Source: JAYXXU01 sp037969155
Lineage (GTDB): Bacteria; Pseudomonadota; Gammaproteobacteria; Pseudomonadales; Moraxellaceae
Assembly (NCBI GenBank): GCA_037969155.1
Contig: JBBKWW010000073.1
Location: 1-9,413, forward strand
Reading direction: 5' to 3'
Length of the DNA: 9,413 bases
A program made the position numbers and the translations under genes. Shown piece after piece: positions 1 to 5,760 of this stretch. Every line of letters begins with the position of its first letter. The first letter of the stretch is position 1. Below the pieces are notes generated by a model. It was not told the origin of the DNA, ran no database searches, and saw only the letters and a list, made by a program, of their open reading frames with translations.

Positions 1-113
1 TCACGCCACACATACGGGGTTACGCCACGCTCAACCGCGCGAGTGCGGCGGTCGAGGTGTTGGGCACGCAGTTCGGCGAGTTGTTGTGGCAGCTGGAACT
101 GTTGCAGGGTCAT
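1..113 (-). CDS. bioF: 8-amino-7-oxononanoate synthase, N-terminal fragment (cut by window edge)
   Basis: Only the first 37 codons are present; the gene continues past the left edge. The reading frame starts at an ATG at 113-111 that shares one base with the bioB stop (TAATG), the arrangement typical of translationally coupled genes. The visible N-terminus is rich in Gln, Arg and Leu (MTLQQFQLPQQLAELRAQHL, then DRRTRAVERGVTPYVWR), which fits the helical N-terminal arm of BioF, the PLP enzyme that condenses pimeloyl-thioester with alanine in biotin synthesis. No catalytic residue falls inside the window, so the name rests on this weak similarity plus its position directly behind bioB. Another gene of the biotin pathway or an unrelated aminotransferase-fold gene cannot be excluded. 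Confidence 0.65.
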   Translation of the reverse strand, partial: MTLQQFQLPQQLAELRAQHLDRRTRAVERGVTPYVWR

Positions 114-1099
114 TAGCCCGCCATCGCATCCAACGCGGTCATCTTCACACTGACGTGCGGCGCTTCACGTTGAAGCCCCAGCATTTCAAACAACTGATTA
201 TCGCGACCGGTATCGGCGTTCGGAGTGGTCAGTAGTTTTTCACCATAAAAAATCGAGTTTGCCCCAGCCATAAAGGCCATCGCCTGATCGCTGTCACTGA
301 GTGACTCACGGCCAGCAGACAGGCGAATATAGCTGGTCGGCATGATGAGCCGCGCCACCGCAATGGTACGTACCCACTCCAGTACTGAGATTTGCGGTGC
401 ATTGGCCAGAGGCGTACCCGCGACTGCGACCAGCATGTTAATCGGTACAGATTCAGGATGAATCGGCAACGTCGCCAGTTCGTGCAGCAAGCCGACCCGA
501 TCCGTGCGTTGTTCACCGAGCCCCAGAATCCCACCGCTACAGACTTTCATGCCTGAGCTACGCACATGCTCTAGCGTATGTAAACGGTCGTCATAGGTAC
601 GCGTGGTGATCACATTCGGGTAGTGTTCACGTGAGGTGTCGAGGTTGTGATTATAGTAATCCAGTCCTGCATCGCTAAGACGGTCGGCTTGACTGGCGGT
701 CAGCATGCCGAGCGTCATACAGGTTTCCAGCCCTATGGCTTTCACGCCTGCGACCAGTTCTAGCACATACGGCATGTCACGGTCATGCGGGTTACGCCAT
801 GCTGCGCCCATACAAAAGCGCGATGAGCCATTGGCTTTGGCTTCAGCGGCCGCTGCGAGGACTTTATCGACAGCGATTTTTTTTTCGGCTTGTAGCTGGG
901 TATCGTGATGGCCGGACTGTGAACAATAGTTGCAGTCTTCCGGACAGTTGCCAGTTTTAATCGACAGTAAAGTGCTGACTTGCACGACATTGGGGTCAAA
1001 GTGCTGCCGATGCATGTTTTGTGCTTGAAACATCAAGTCATTAAACGGCAGATCAAATAGTGCAGCAATTTCACCACGATTCCAGTCATTACGTATCAT
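113..1099 (-). CDS. bioB: Biotin synthase (radical SAM)
   Basis: Cytoplasmic radical-SAM enzyme that inserts sulfur into dethiobiotin, the last step of biotin synthesis. With the ATG at 1099 as residue 1 the protein has 328 residues, slightly shorter than E. coli BioB (346) because the C-terminal tail is short. The radical-SAM cluster motif CPEDCNYC gives Cys52, Cys56 and Cys59. The [2Fe-2S] ligands are Cys96 (RFCMGAAWR), Cys127 (ETCMTLG), Cys187 (KVCSGG) and Arg259 (YIRLSAGRE). YYNHNLDTS and PINMLV are also family hallmarks. A GTG at 1105 is in frame, but the purine-rich AAGAAGG lies only 4 nt before it and 10 nt before the ATG; I prefer the ATG. The stop overlaps the bioF start. No BirA-type operator was recognised upstream. 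All catalytic ligands are present, so the enzyme should be functional. Confidence 0.97.
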   Translation of the reverse strand: MIRNDWNRGEIAALFDLPFNDLMFQAQNMHRQHFDPNVVQVSTLLSIKTGNCPEDCNYCSQSGHHDTQLQAEKKIAVDKVLAAAAEAKANGSSRFCMGAAWRNPHDRDMPYVLELVAGVKAIGLETCMTLGMLTASQADRLSDAGLDYYNHNLDTSREHYPNVITTRTYDDRLHTLEHVRSSGMKVCSGGILGLGEQRTDRVGLLHELATLPIHPESVPINMLVAVAGTPLANAPQISVLEWVRTIAVARLIMPTSYIRLSAGRESLSDSDQAMAFMAGANSIFYGEKLLTTPNADTGRDNQLFEMLGLQREAPHVSVKMTALDAMAG

Positions 1100-1134
1100 C
1101 AGCACATTACCTTCTTTACAGAGTGATCCTCAAC

Positions 1135-1149
1135 TTGGCACATGGCCAA
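1135..1149. repeat. Short inverted repeat upstream of bioB
   Basis: TTGGC-ACATG-GCCAA is a perfect 5+5 bp inverted repeat centred about 43 bp before the bioB ATG. A second small palindrome, CGGTG-A-CACCG, lies at 1158-1168. Either could be a regulator site or chance; no clear sigma-70 promoter was found beside them. Confidence 0.25.
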
Positions 1150-1210
1150 CTCGCAGGCGGTGACACCGTCAATGTGTTCTGTTCATCATCGCCTGTCGAG
1201 TGTGTGAGCA

Positions 1211-1234
1211 ATGATCAGGTCAATGATCAGGTCA
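1211..1234. repeat. Tandem 12-bp direct repeat between the SCP2-domain gene and bioB
   Basis: ATGATCAGGTCA occurs twice in exact tandem, starting just beyond the stop of the SCP2-domain gene. The shifted 12-mer TGATCAGGTCAA from this repeat (1212-1223 and 1224-1235) also occurs in the ribB leader at 5869-5880. The 1106-1242 gap otherwise shows only the small inverted repeats upstream of bioB. Confidence 0.8.
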
Positions 1235-1242
1235 ATGCAATA

Positions 1243-1728
1243 TCAAGACTGCTTAAACGTGGCGCGTTTTTCCGCCACAAAGCGTCGGGCTTGCTTGAAT
1301 TTTTGCAGGACAGGTTTCGGGATTTTTGGAGCGATCAGCTTGGCGGCTTGGTTAAACCACATCAACAGCGAAAAATCACCTTCCATCTGAATGGTTCCCG
1401 CCTGCATGCCAAGCATAAACGCGGTTGGGTCGCCTTTAGTGAGCGTGCTGAGCCCCGTATCACTATCTTGAAAGCGCAAGGTGAAATCAGGTTGCCGTGT
1501 TTGGCCACCACGATGACAGACTTTGCCATCCTTAATGCGGTAGTGACGGGCGATGCCGTCTTGTGATTCGATTTGTAAGGTAAACGTCCGCCCTTCGATC
1601 AGGGCTTGGAACGCGGAGTCGGTATAGGCCAGTTGCTGCATCCGCACACCGAGACCCGCCAGTAATAGGTCAAAAGGAGCCGTGGTCAGGTTGAGAGCAG
1701 GAACTTTAACTACAGGAATTTTAATCAT
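1243..1728 (-). CDS. SCP2 sterol-binding-domain protein
   Basis: The product is 161 residues from the ATG at 1728; an upstream in-frame TTG at 1743 has no ribosome site and is not favoured. After a short hydrophobic-rich lead (IKIPVVKVPALNLT) the rest looks like one SCP2-like alpha/beta domain. It has the strand pattern GRTFTLQIESQDGIARHYRI, the DFTLRF strand, then KGDPTAFMLGMQAGTIQMEGD, which matches the usual 'G..dp..a...gk.~..Gd' signature, and a Lys/Arg-rich tail. SCP2 domains bind lipids or acyl chains in a hydrophobic tunnel; in bacteria they often stand alone with no assigned role, or act as accessory factors such as UbiJ. There is no signal peptide and it is probably cytoplasmic. It lies 143 bp upstream of bioB on the same strand, but nothing shows a functional link to biotin. 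The ribosome site is weak. The fold call is fairly safe; the ligand is unknown. Confidence 0.75.
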   Translation of the reverse strand: MIKIPVVKVPALNLTTAPFDLLLAGLGVRMQQLAYTDSAFQALIEGRTFTLQIESQDGIARHYRIKDGKVCHRGGQTRQPDFTLRFQDSDTGLSTLTKGDPTAFMLGMQAGTIQMEGDFSLLMWFNQAAKLIAPKIPKPVLQKFKQARRFVAEKRATFKQS

Positions 1729-1767
1729 TACACACCAGAGCAATTGATTGGTTCAGTCGGAACTTGG

Positions 1768-1797
1768 AATGTACCATCGGCTAGGCGTGTTTGTCAT
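1768..1797 (-). promoter_or_regulatory. Candidate sigma-70 promoter for the SCP2-domain gene
   Basis: On the minus strand, ATGACA (1797-1792) and TACATT (1773-1768) are separated by 18 bp, with a TG one base before the -10 (extended -10). Transcription would begin near 1761, leaving a leader of about 33 nt before the ATG at 1728. Judged by eye only. Confidence 0.45.
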
Positions 1798-1804
1798 CTG
1801 TGAA

Positions 1805-1834
1805 TCATCAGGCGGTATAAGACCAGCCTGATGA
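1805..1834 (-). terminator. Stem-loop downstream of the small membrane-protein gene, possible terminator
   Basis: TCATCAGGC (1805-1813) pairs perfectly with GCCTGATGA (1826-1834), and GGT/ACC continue the stem inward past one bulged base. It begins 25 nt after the stop of the minus-strand membrane-protein gene and lies before the promoter of the next gene, where a terminator is expected. There is no U-run after it on the minus strand, so it may be a weak terminator or an mRNA 3'-end protecting hairpin. Confidence 0.5.
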
Positions 1835-1858
1835 CGGCAGTGGTTTTGGGGCTTGTAC

Positions 1859-2191
1859 TTATAGTTCACGGCATTCAACAGGGTGATGTTCGACTTGGCG
1901 AGCAAGTTTTTGTGCTTGCCGTCGGCTTGAACGTTGCTCTTCAGTCAATGCCAGCCAAGTGGCCAATACGACTAGTGAGCACACCACACCGATTAAGTAG
2001 CCTTCGAACGCGGTCACCGCCCAGAATTGTTGGCTCAGAATGCGAATACCGTTAAGGCTGCTAAAATACAGCATGCCAGCCAGCATAAAGGCCAACCAGC
2101 GACGATAGGGTGAAAACAGTAATACTGTGCCACCGATACCAAGCGCACCCACCGCCAACCATTCGACCAGACTGAGTGATAAACTGAGCAT
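1859..2191 (-). CDS. Small integral membrane protein of unknown function
   Basis: The product is 110 residues. The start is secure: a strong Shine-Dalgarno AGGAGAAGG lies about 8 nt before the ATG at 2191. Three hydrophobic segments are visible: roughly residues 7-27 (VEWLAVGALGIGGTVLLF), 31-49 (RWLAFMLAGMLYFSSLNGI) and 58-82 (AVTAFEGYLIGVVCSLVVLATWLAL). A charged tail follows (TEEQRSSRRQAQKLARQVEHH) that is probably cytoplasmic by the positive-inside rule. I do not recognise the family and see no catalytic or metal-binding motif. It sits alone between serB and the SCP2 gene, all on one strand, with its own leader carrying a perfect palindrome and a stem-loop behind it, which suggests an independently regulated single-gene unit. 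The coding call is well supported; the function is unknown. Confidence 0.75.
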   Translation of the reverse strand: MLSLSLSLVEWLAVGALGIGGTVLLFSPYRRWLAFMLAGMLYFSSLNGIRILSQQFWAVTAFEGYLIGVVCSLVVLATWLALTEEQRSSRRQAQKLARQVEHHPVECREL

Positions 2192-2257
2192 GCAACCTTC
2201 TCCTGATTAAAACAGCACCCGCTGTCTGTGTTTGAGTGTAGCGGGGTCGGCAGCCAA

Positions 2258-2283
2258 GCTCTACATCATCCATGATGTAGAGC
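2258..2283. promoter_or_regulatory. Perfect 26-bp palindrome, candidate operator
   Basis: GCTCTACATCAT (2258-2269), CC, then ATGATGTAGAGC (2272-2283): both 12-bp arms match perfectly. It lies 67-92 bp upstream of the small membrane-protein start. On the minus strand it is followed by a possible -10 TACACT (17 bp after a poor -35 TAGAGC inside the palindrome), so a bound dimer could cover a -35 region. There is no T-run on either side, so it is not a standard intrinsic terminator. Apart from this, the 2192-2414 gap holds only the ribosome site of the membrane-protein gene and a small GNRA-capped hairpin near 2341-2354. Confidence 0.6.
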
Positions 2284-2414
2284 GACATCAGCCGTCGTTT
2301 TGTTGTGTCTATCTTGTTTCGATTATGCCGTATTTATGCAGGTGTGCAAGCACCCCTCCGAGGTGACGGTGACCACTGATGCTGATGGTTCGACCGTTAG
2401 TCGCTGCGGGAGCT

Positions 2415-3662
2415 TTAGCGTGCTTCGAGCTGTGTATTGGTGGCCGGTAAATCATAGTCACGCACACCCAATAAATATAAAATCCCATCTAATCCAACAC
2501 TTGAAATCGCTTGATTGGCGCTTTGTCTGACCAGTGGCTTGGCGCGATAGGCCACGCCTAAACCCGCAATCGATAGCATGGGCAAGTCATTGGCGCCATC
2601 ACCAACCGCAATCACTTGCTGTAGGCTAATGCCGTCGCGGGCAGCGATTTGGCGTAGCAGTTCAGCTTTGCGTGCGCCATCGACCACTTGACCGACCACT
2701 TGACCGGTGACTTTGCCATCTCGAATATCTAAGGTATTGGCATGTACTTCGTCAATCCCCAGTTCACGCTGTAGGTACTCGGCAAAGTAGGTGAAGCCAC
2801 CAGACAAGATCGCGGTGCGATAGCCGAGTGCCTTAAGGGTGGAGATCAATTGCGCTGCACCTTCGGTAATGGTCAAACGCGCAGCGATGCCCGCCAGTAC
2901 CGTTTCGGACAAGCCCTCAAGCAGCGCGACTCGTGCGGCAAAGCTTTGGTTAAAGTCCAATTCGCCCGACATGGCGCGTTCGGTGATTTCGGCGACTTGC
3001 GCACCGACACCCGCTTCAATCGCCAGTTCATCGATGACTTCTTGCTCAATCAGGGTCGAGTCCATATCGAAACAGACCAGCCGACGATTGCGTCGATACA
3101 CATTGTCTTCTTGTACGGCGATATCAATCGATAGCTCATGCGACAGCCGTAGGCAGTCAGCTTTCAGCGATTGCGCGTCCAACAGCTTGCCACGTACCCC
3201 AAATTCGACACAGGCTTTGCTGTGATGTTGGCTTTGGTCGAGCTGTTCCACAGGTAAGCGGCCAGATAAACGATTCAGAGTTTCGATGTTAAAGCCGTAA
3301 TGTGAGATGACACCCGCCACCGCTGATAGCTGGCTTGGTGTGAGTGAGCGTGCCAATACGGTGACAATATGACGCGTTTGCCCACCGTCATGTACCCACT
3401 TCTGGTAGTGTTCGTCACTGATTGGTTTAAAGCGTACAGTGAGGCCAAGGTCTTGCGCGATGAGCAGCATATCGCGCATGGCCAATGCCGTGGCTGTGGG
3501 ATCTGGACTGGCGGTGACAATGCCCAGTGTGAGCTGGTCATGAATCACCCCTTGGCCGACGTCGAGTATGTCTAGGCCGCGATGTGCCAGTACGGCCATC
3601 AGTCGAGTGAACTGATTGGGCTGATCAGGCCCTAAAAATGACATTAAAATGATTTCGCGCAT
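2415..3662 (-). CDS. serB: Phosphoserine phosphatase with N-terminal ACT-like region
   Basis: HAD-superfamily enzyme that hydrolyses phosphoserine to serine, the last step of serine synthesis, in the cytoplasm. The product has 415 residues from the ATG at 3662, giving an MREIIL... start like Acinetobacter SerB; an in-frame TTG at 3674 is less likely. Residues 1 to about 180 form tandem ACT-like regulatory domains (FLGPDQPNQFTRLMAVLAH; HIVTVLARSLTPSQLSAVAGVI). The HAD core follows: motif I CFDMDSTLIEQE with nucleophile Asp199 and acid/base Asp201, motif II ILSGGF with Ser287, motif III Lys332 in DGARKAELL, and motif IV VGDGANDLPML (about 353-363). All catalytic residues are present. A 12-bp tandem duplication at 2682-2705 encodes GQVVGQVV in a surface stretch before motif III. 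It is divergent from the Smp-like gene, a neighbour arrangement also known for serB and smp/ytjB in E. coli. Confidence 0.97.
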   Translation of the reverse strand: MREIILMSFLGPDQPNQFTRLMAVLAHRGLDILDVGQGVIHDQLTLGIVTASPDPTATALAMRDMLLIAQDLGLTVRFKPISDEHYQKWVHDGGQTRHIVTVLARSLTPSQLSAVAGVISHYGFNIETLNRLSGRLPVEQLDQSQHHSKACVEFGVRGKLLDAQSLKADCLRLSHELSIDIAVQEDNVYRRNRRLVCFDMDSTLIEQEVIDELAIEAGVGAQVAEITERAMSGELDFNQSFAARVALLEGLSETVLAGIAARLTITEGAAQLISTLKALGYRTAILSGGFTYFAEYLQRELGIDEVHANTLDIRDGKVTGQVVGQVVDGARKAELLRQIAARDGISLQQVIAVGDGANDLPMLSIAGLGVAYRAKPLVRQSANQAISSVGLDGILYLLGVRDYDLPATNTQLEAR

Positions 3663-3736
3663 TGCATCGCTCAAGCTTGAGTGACAAGATTGTGCGAATC
3701 ATAATCTATTCGCCATTCTTTGTGCTGGAAGTCCGC
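3663..3736. promoter_or_regulatory. Divergent promoter region between serB and the Smp-like gene
   Basis: Plus strand: TTGAGT (3677-3682), 17 bp, CATAAT (3700-3705) makes a reasonable sigma-70 promoter starting transcription near 3712, about 25 nt before the TTG start at 3737. Minus strand: TATGAT (3703-3698) is a plausible -10 for serB with a poor -35, so the two -10 elements overlap. A perfect 12-bp palindrome CTCAAGCTTGAG (3670-3681) lies over the plus-strand -35 and within the serB leader; it could be an operator. Confidence 0.45.
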
Positions 3737-4957
3737 TTGAACGCTCCTCGACAAGGCATTTATGCCGCTTTAATCGCTACTAGTTTTGCCATTCATGCTG
3801 TGCTGATGATTCAGGGTGCTGAGCATCAGCTCGCCGTGACTCGTGCCGCGCAGGGTCAGCTCATGACCAGCCAGTTGGTTGCCGATAGCCTTGCCGCAGT
3901 GGTTGCTGTTGATACCATCGGCTTGGCGCTACTCACGGGTCGTTACACTGAGCGTGCTGACGTGGCCTCGGTGCGAGTTTTAACAGCCACTGGCCAAGTG
4001 CTGGCCAGTGGGGGTACAGCACCGACCCGCGGTGGGCAGTTGTTTAAACAGGCAGTGAAGTTGGATCAACGTACGGTGGGGCAGGTCGAGCTCACCTTGA
4101 TCGAGCCGACGCGAGGCGAAATAATCCATTATCAATGGCTGCCGCTACTGCTGTCAGCGCTGCTGCATGCGGTGTTGTGGTTGCTATATCGAGTGGTCGC
4201 CCGTCCATCGCGTCTGCCTGTGATGGCCGCCGTGATGCCGAGCGTCGTGGTGCCATTAGAGCCTATGCCTGCCGGTAGTACGGCGGCGGTTGATGCCGCA
4301 CCGCTTGCCGATGCAAGCACCGTCAGCCCAGCAGAAGCACCCGTGGACATGCCAGTCCGCTTAACTGTTGGCTTTGATGATCCACGGCAACTGTTGGATA
4401 CTTTAAGTCCGAGTTTGGCTGAGCCGTATTACTTACTCTGCCAAACACTGCTGGATCAAGCGATGCGCGGTTTAGCCCAGTCACAGGATCACACCGCACC
4501 GACTTGTAAAATGCTGCGCAAATTTAATGCGCAAGGCGCATTGGTGGGCTTGAGCGGCGCACCGGCGGCGATGTTGGCCGAGTATGCGATTGAGTTGGCC
4601 TGTTTGTTTAATTTACTGGCGACCGTGGTATATCGTAGCCATCGTGAGCAGAAGCACTTTGCGCTACACACTCGCGCATTGGTGGCGGTGAGTCAGCCAC
4701 AGCAAAACCATCCACAACTGGTCGAAAAACTGCTGCCCTATGCCCGTAGTCATGGTGTGCTCGTGCATGCGACCGAAAACGTGATGAGTGCCTTGTTACG
4801 GCGTACCCCGTTGAGCCCACTTGAGCATCCGCTCAACAGCCTGATGCGCGAGGCCATGCATGTCGATGGGTTGAGTGCAGAGCAAGCCTCACGGATTGGC
4901 CGCGTGCGTGATCAGATTTTACGCGGTACGTCGCCTGATTCAGTACCACACGGATAG
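3737..4957 (+). CDS. Smp/YtjB (AhpA)-like membrane protein with long cytoplasmic C-terminal extension
   Basis: The product is 406 residues from the TTG at 3737, which has GGAAG 5 nt upstream. The frame is open to a TTG at 3662, but that would start upstream of the candidate promoter; no early ATG exists. Layout: transmembrane segment at about 8-26 (YAALIATSFAIHAVLMIQG), a periplasmic stretch of about 105 residues, a second transmembrane segment at about 133-154 (WLPLLLSALLHAVLWLLYRV), an Ala/Pro/Val-rich linker at about 156-204, and a cytoplasmic domain at about 206-396. The first part has the topology and patterns of E. coli Smp/YtjB (LVADSLAAVVAV, SVRVLTATGQVLASGG, VGQVELTL), and smp also lies divergent from serB there. 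E. coli YtjB is only about 214 residues, so the C-terminal half is extra. Its pattern (FALHTRALVAVS, then ARSHGVLVHATENV) faintly recalls a degenerate class III nucleotide cyclase domain; that is a guess. The gene overlaps the exporter gene tail-to-tail by 18 nt. Confidence 0.75.
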   Translation: MNAPRQGIYAALIATSFAIHAVLMIQGAEHQLAVTRAAQGQLMTSQLVADSLAAVVAVDTIGLALLTGRYTERADVASVRVLTATGQVLASGGTAPTRGGQLFKQAVKLDQRTVGQVELTLIEPTRGEIIHYQWLPLLLSALLHAVLWLLYRVVARPSRLPVMAAVMPSVVVPLEPMPAGSTAAVDAAPLADASTVSPAEAPVDMPVRLTVGFDDPRQLLDTLSPSLAEPYYLLCQTLLDQAMRGLAQSQDHTAPTCKMLRKFNAQGALVGLSGAPAAMLAEYAIELACLFNLLATVVYRSHREQKHFALHTRALVAVSQPQQNHPQLVEKLLPYARSHGVLVHATENVMSALLRRTPLSPLEHPLNSLMREAMHVDGLSAEQASRIGRVRDQILRGTSPDSVPHG

Positions 4958-5515
4958 CAGGACTGCTAGCCCAAGCAGTGCAAAAATCGCCGCAGCCGTG
5001 CCATGAATCCATTGAAGTGGCAGGCGACCGGCCATTTTATCGCCGATAAACACCGCAGGCGCGTTGGCAATCATCATTCCCACTGTCGTTCCCATCAATA
5101 CAGGCACAATTGCATCAAAGCGTGCGGCCAGTGCGACTGTGGCGATTTGGGTTTTGTCGCCCATTTCAGCGATAAAAAACAGCACAAAAGTTGCGCCAAA
5201 GACACCGAGTTTTTGCCATTTTTGAATGCTGCCGGACTCATCGTCGAGTTGGTCAGGGATTAGCATCCAGCCGGCCATCGCCAAAAATGACAGCCCAAGT
5301 AACCAGCGCAGCAGATCGTCACTCAGCAGGCTGCTGACCCATTGACCAACTGCGGCGGCTAGTGCGTGATTGAGTAAGGTTGCCACAAAAATCGCCAATA
5401 AAATCGGCACGGGTTTACCAAAACGGGCGGCGAGCAGTAACGCCAGCAGTTGGGTCTTATCGCCCATTTCGGCCAAGGCCACAAGGCCAGTCGAGATTAA
5501 AAAAGCGTCCATCAT
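4940..5515 (-). CDS. mneA: UPF0016/GDT1-family manganese exporter (MneA-like)
   Basis: The product has 191 residues from the ATG at 5515 (a second ATG at 5512 is equally usable). It is an inner-membrane protein with about six hydrophobic segments in two homologous halves. Each half carries the family signature E-x-G-D-K-T: AEMGDKTQLLALLLAARF (motif at residues 16-21) and AEMGDKTQIATVALAARF (117-122). These acidic motifs form the cation site in the TMEM165/GDT1 family; the Vibrio cholerae member MneA exports Mn2+. The short charged loop between halves (DQLDDESGSIQKWQK) is typical. The frame is open to an ATG at 5578, but that codon has no ribosome site and directly abuts the riboswitch, so it is rejected. 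The manganese riboswitch upstream strongly supports a manganese role. The 3' end overlaps the convergent Smp-like gene. The family call is near certain; the symbol is by family. Confidence 0.93.
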   Translation of the reverse strand: MMDAFLISTGLVALAEMGDKTQLLALLLAARFGKPVPILLAIFVATLLNHALAAAVGQWVSSLLSDDLLRWLLGLSFLAMAGWMLIPDQLDDESGSIQKWQKLGVFGATFVLFFIAEMGDKTQIATVALAARFDAIVPVLMGTTVGMMIANAPAVFIGDKMAGRLPLQWIHGTAAAIFALLGLAVLLSVWY

Positions 5516-5517
5516 AG

Positions 5518-5578
5518 ATGACTCGGGGCTGGTACAACCAATGATCCACGCTCCGCCAGCCCACTGTGCCAGAGTCAT
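5518..5578 (-). promoter_or_regulatory. mneA: Start-site hairpin between riboswitch and mneA (putative expression platform)
   Basis: On the minus strand ATGACTC (5578-5572) pairs with GAGTCAT (5524-5518), and inside it GGGCTGG (5562-5556) pairs with CCAGCCC (5532-5526), 14 base pairs in all. The 3' arm ends 2 nt before the ATG at 5515 and contains the only purine patch (GAG) that could serve as ribosome site. It begins 2 nt after the riboswitch P1 helix, and no U-run follows, which points to translational rather than transcriptional control. Confidence 0.6.
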
Positions 5579-5580
5579 AG

Positions 5581-5710
5581 ATCAAAGGTCTTGCTGATCA
5601 GTGCGGTATCCGCTCTGATTGCGTTGACCATACCGAGGTGCGGTAAGGATGTTGATCAACGCCAGTTTAGCGACTCATGTGCCGCAGGACTGTAGCTACT
5701 CCCCAATGAT
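5581..5710 (-). ncRNA. yybP-ykoY manganese riboswitch
   Basis: The minus strand carries both conserved loops of the yybP-ykoY class: GGGGAGTAG (5704-5696) near the 5' end and CAGCAAGACC (5596-5587) near the 3' end. P1 forms from ATCATTGG (5710-5703) with CCTTTGAT (5588-5581), containing two T-T mismatches. Between them GCGTTGA pairs with TCAACGC around a TACCG-CACCT-CGGTA hairpin. The last hairpin is ATCAG-A-GCGG-ATA-CCGC-A-CTGAT, just before the second conserved loop. This class binds Mn2+ and usually turns on manganese exporters such as mntP and UPF0016 genes, exactly the gene downstream. A weak -10 (TGTTAT, 5725-5720) would start transcription close to the aptamer's 5' end, but no good -35 is seen. 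Confidence 0.9.
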
Positions 5711-5760
5711 GCGCCGAGAATAACAGCGAATGACTGGTTTGGACAGGCTAGGCATCGCAG

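Noticed and set aside
1106..1242. BirA operator in front of bioB
   Set aside because: No TTGTAAACC-type arm or its inverted partner could be found; only short unrelated inverted repeats are present.
1060..1566. Plus-strand open frame of 168 codons
   Set aside because: It is antisense to bioB's start and to the SCP2-domain gene, and the translation has no family-like pattern; the minus-strand proteins are clearly the real ones.
2300..2530. Plus-strand open frame in the gap downstream of serB
   Set aside because: Most of it is antisense to the serB 3' end, no ribosome site precedes it, and the translation has no family-like pattern.
5516..5578. N-terminal extension of the exporter to the ATG at 5578
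   Set aside because: That ATG has no ribosome site, lies 3 nt after the aptamer and inside the proposed hairpin, and would add 21 non-membrane residues not expected in the family.
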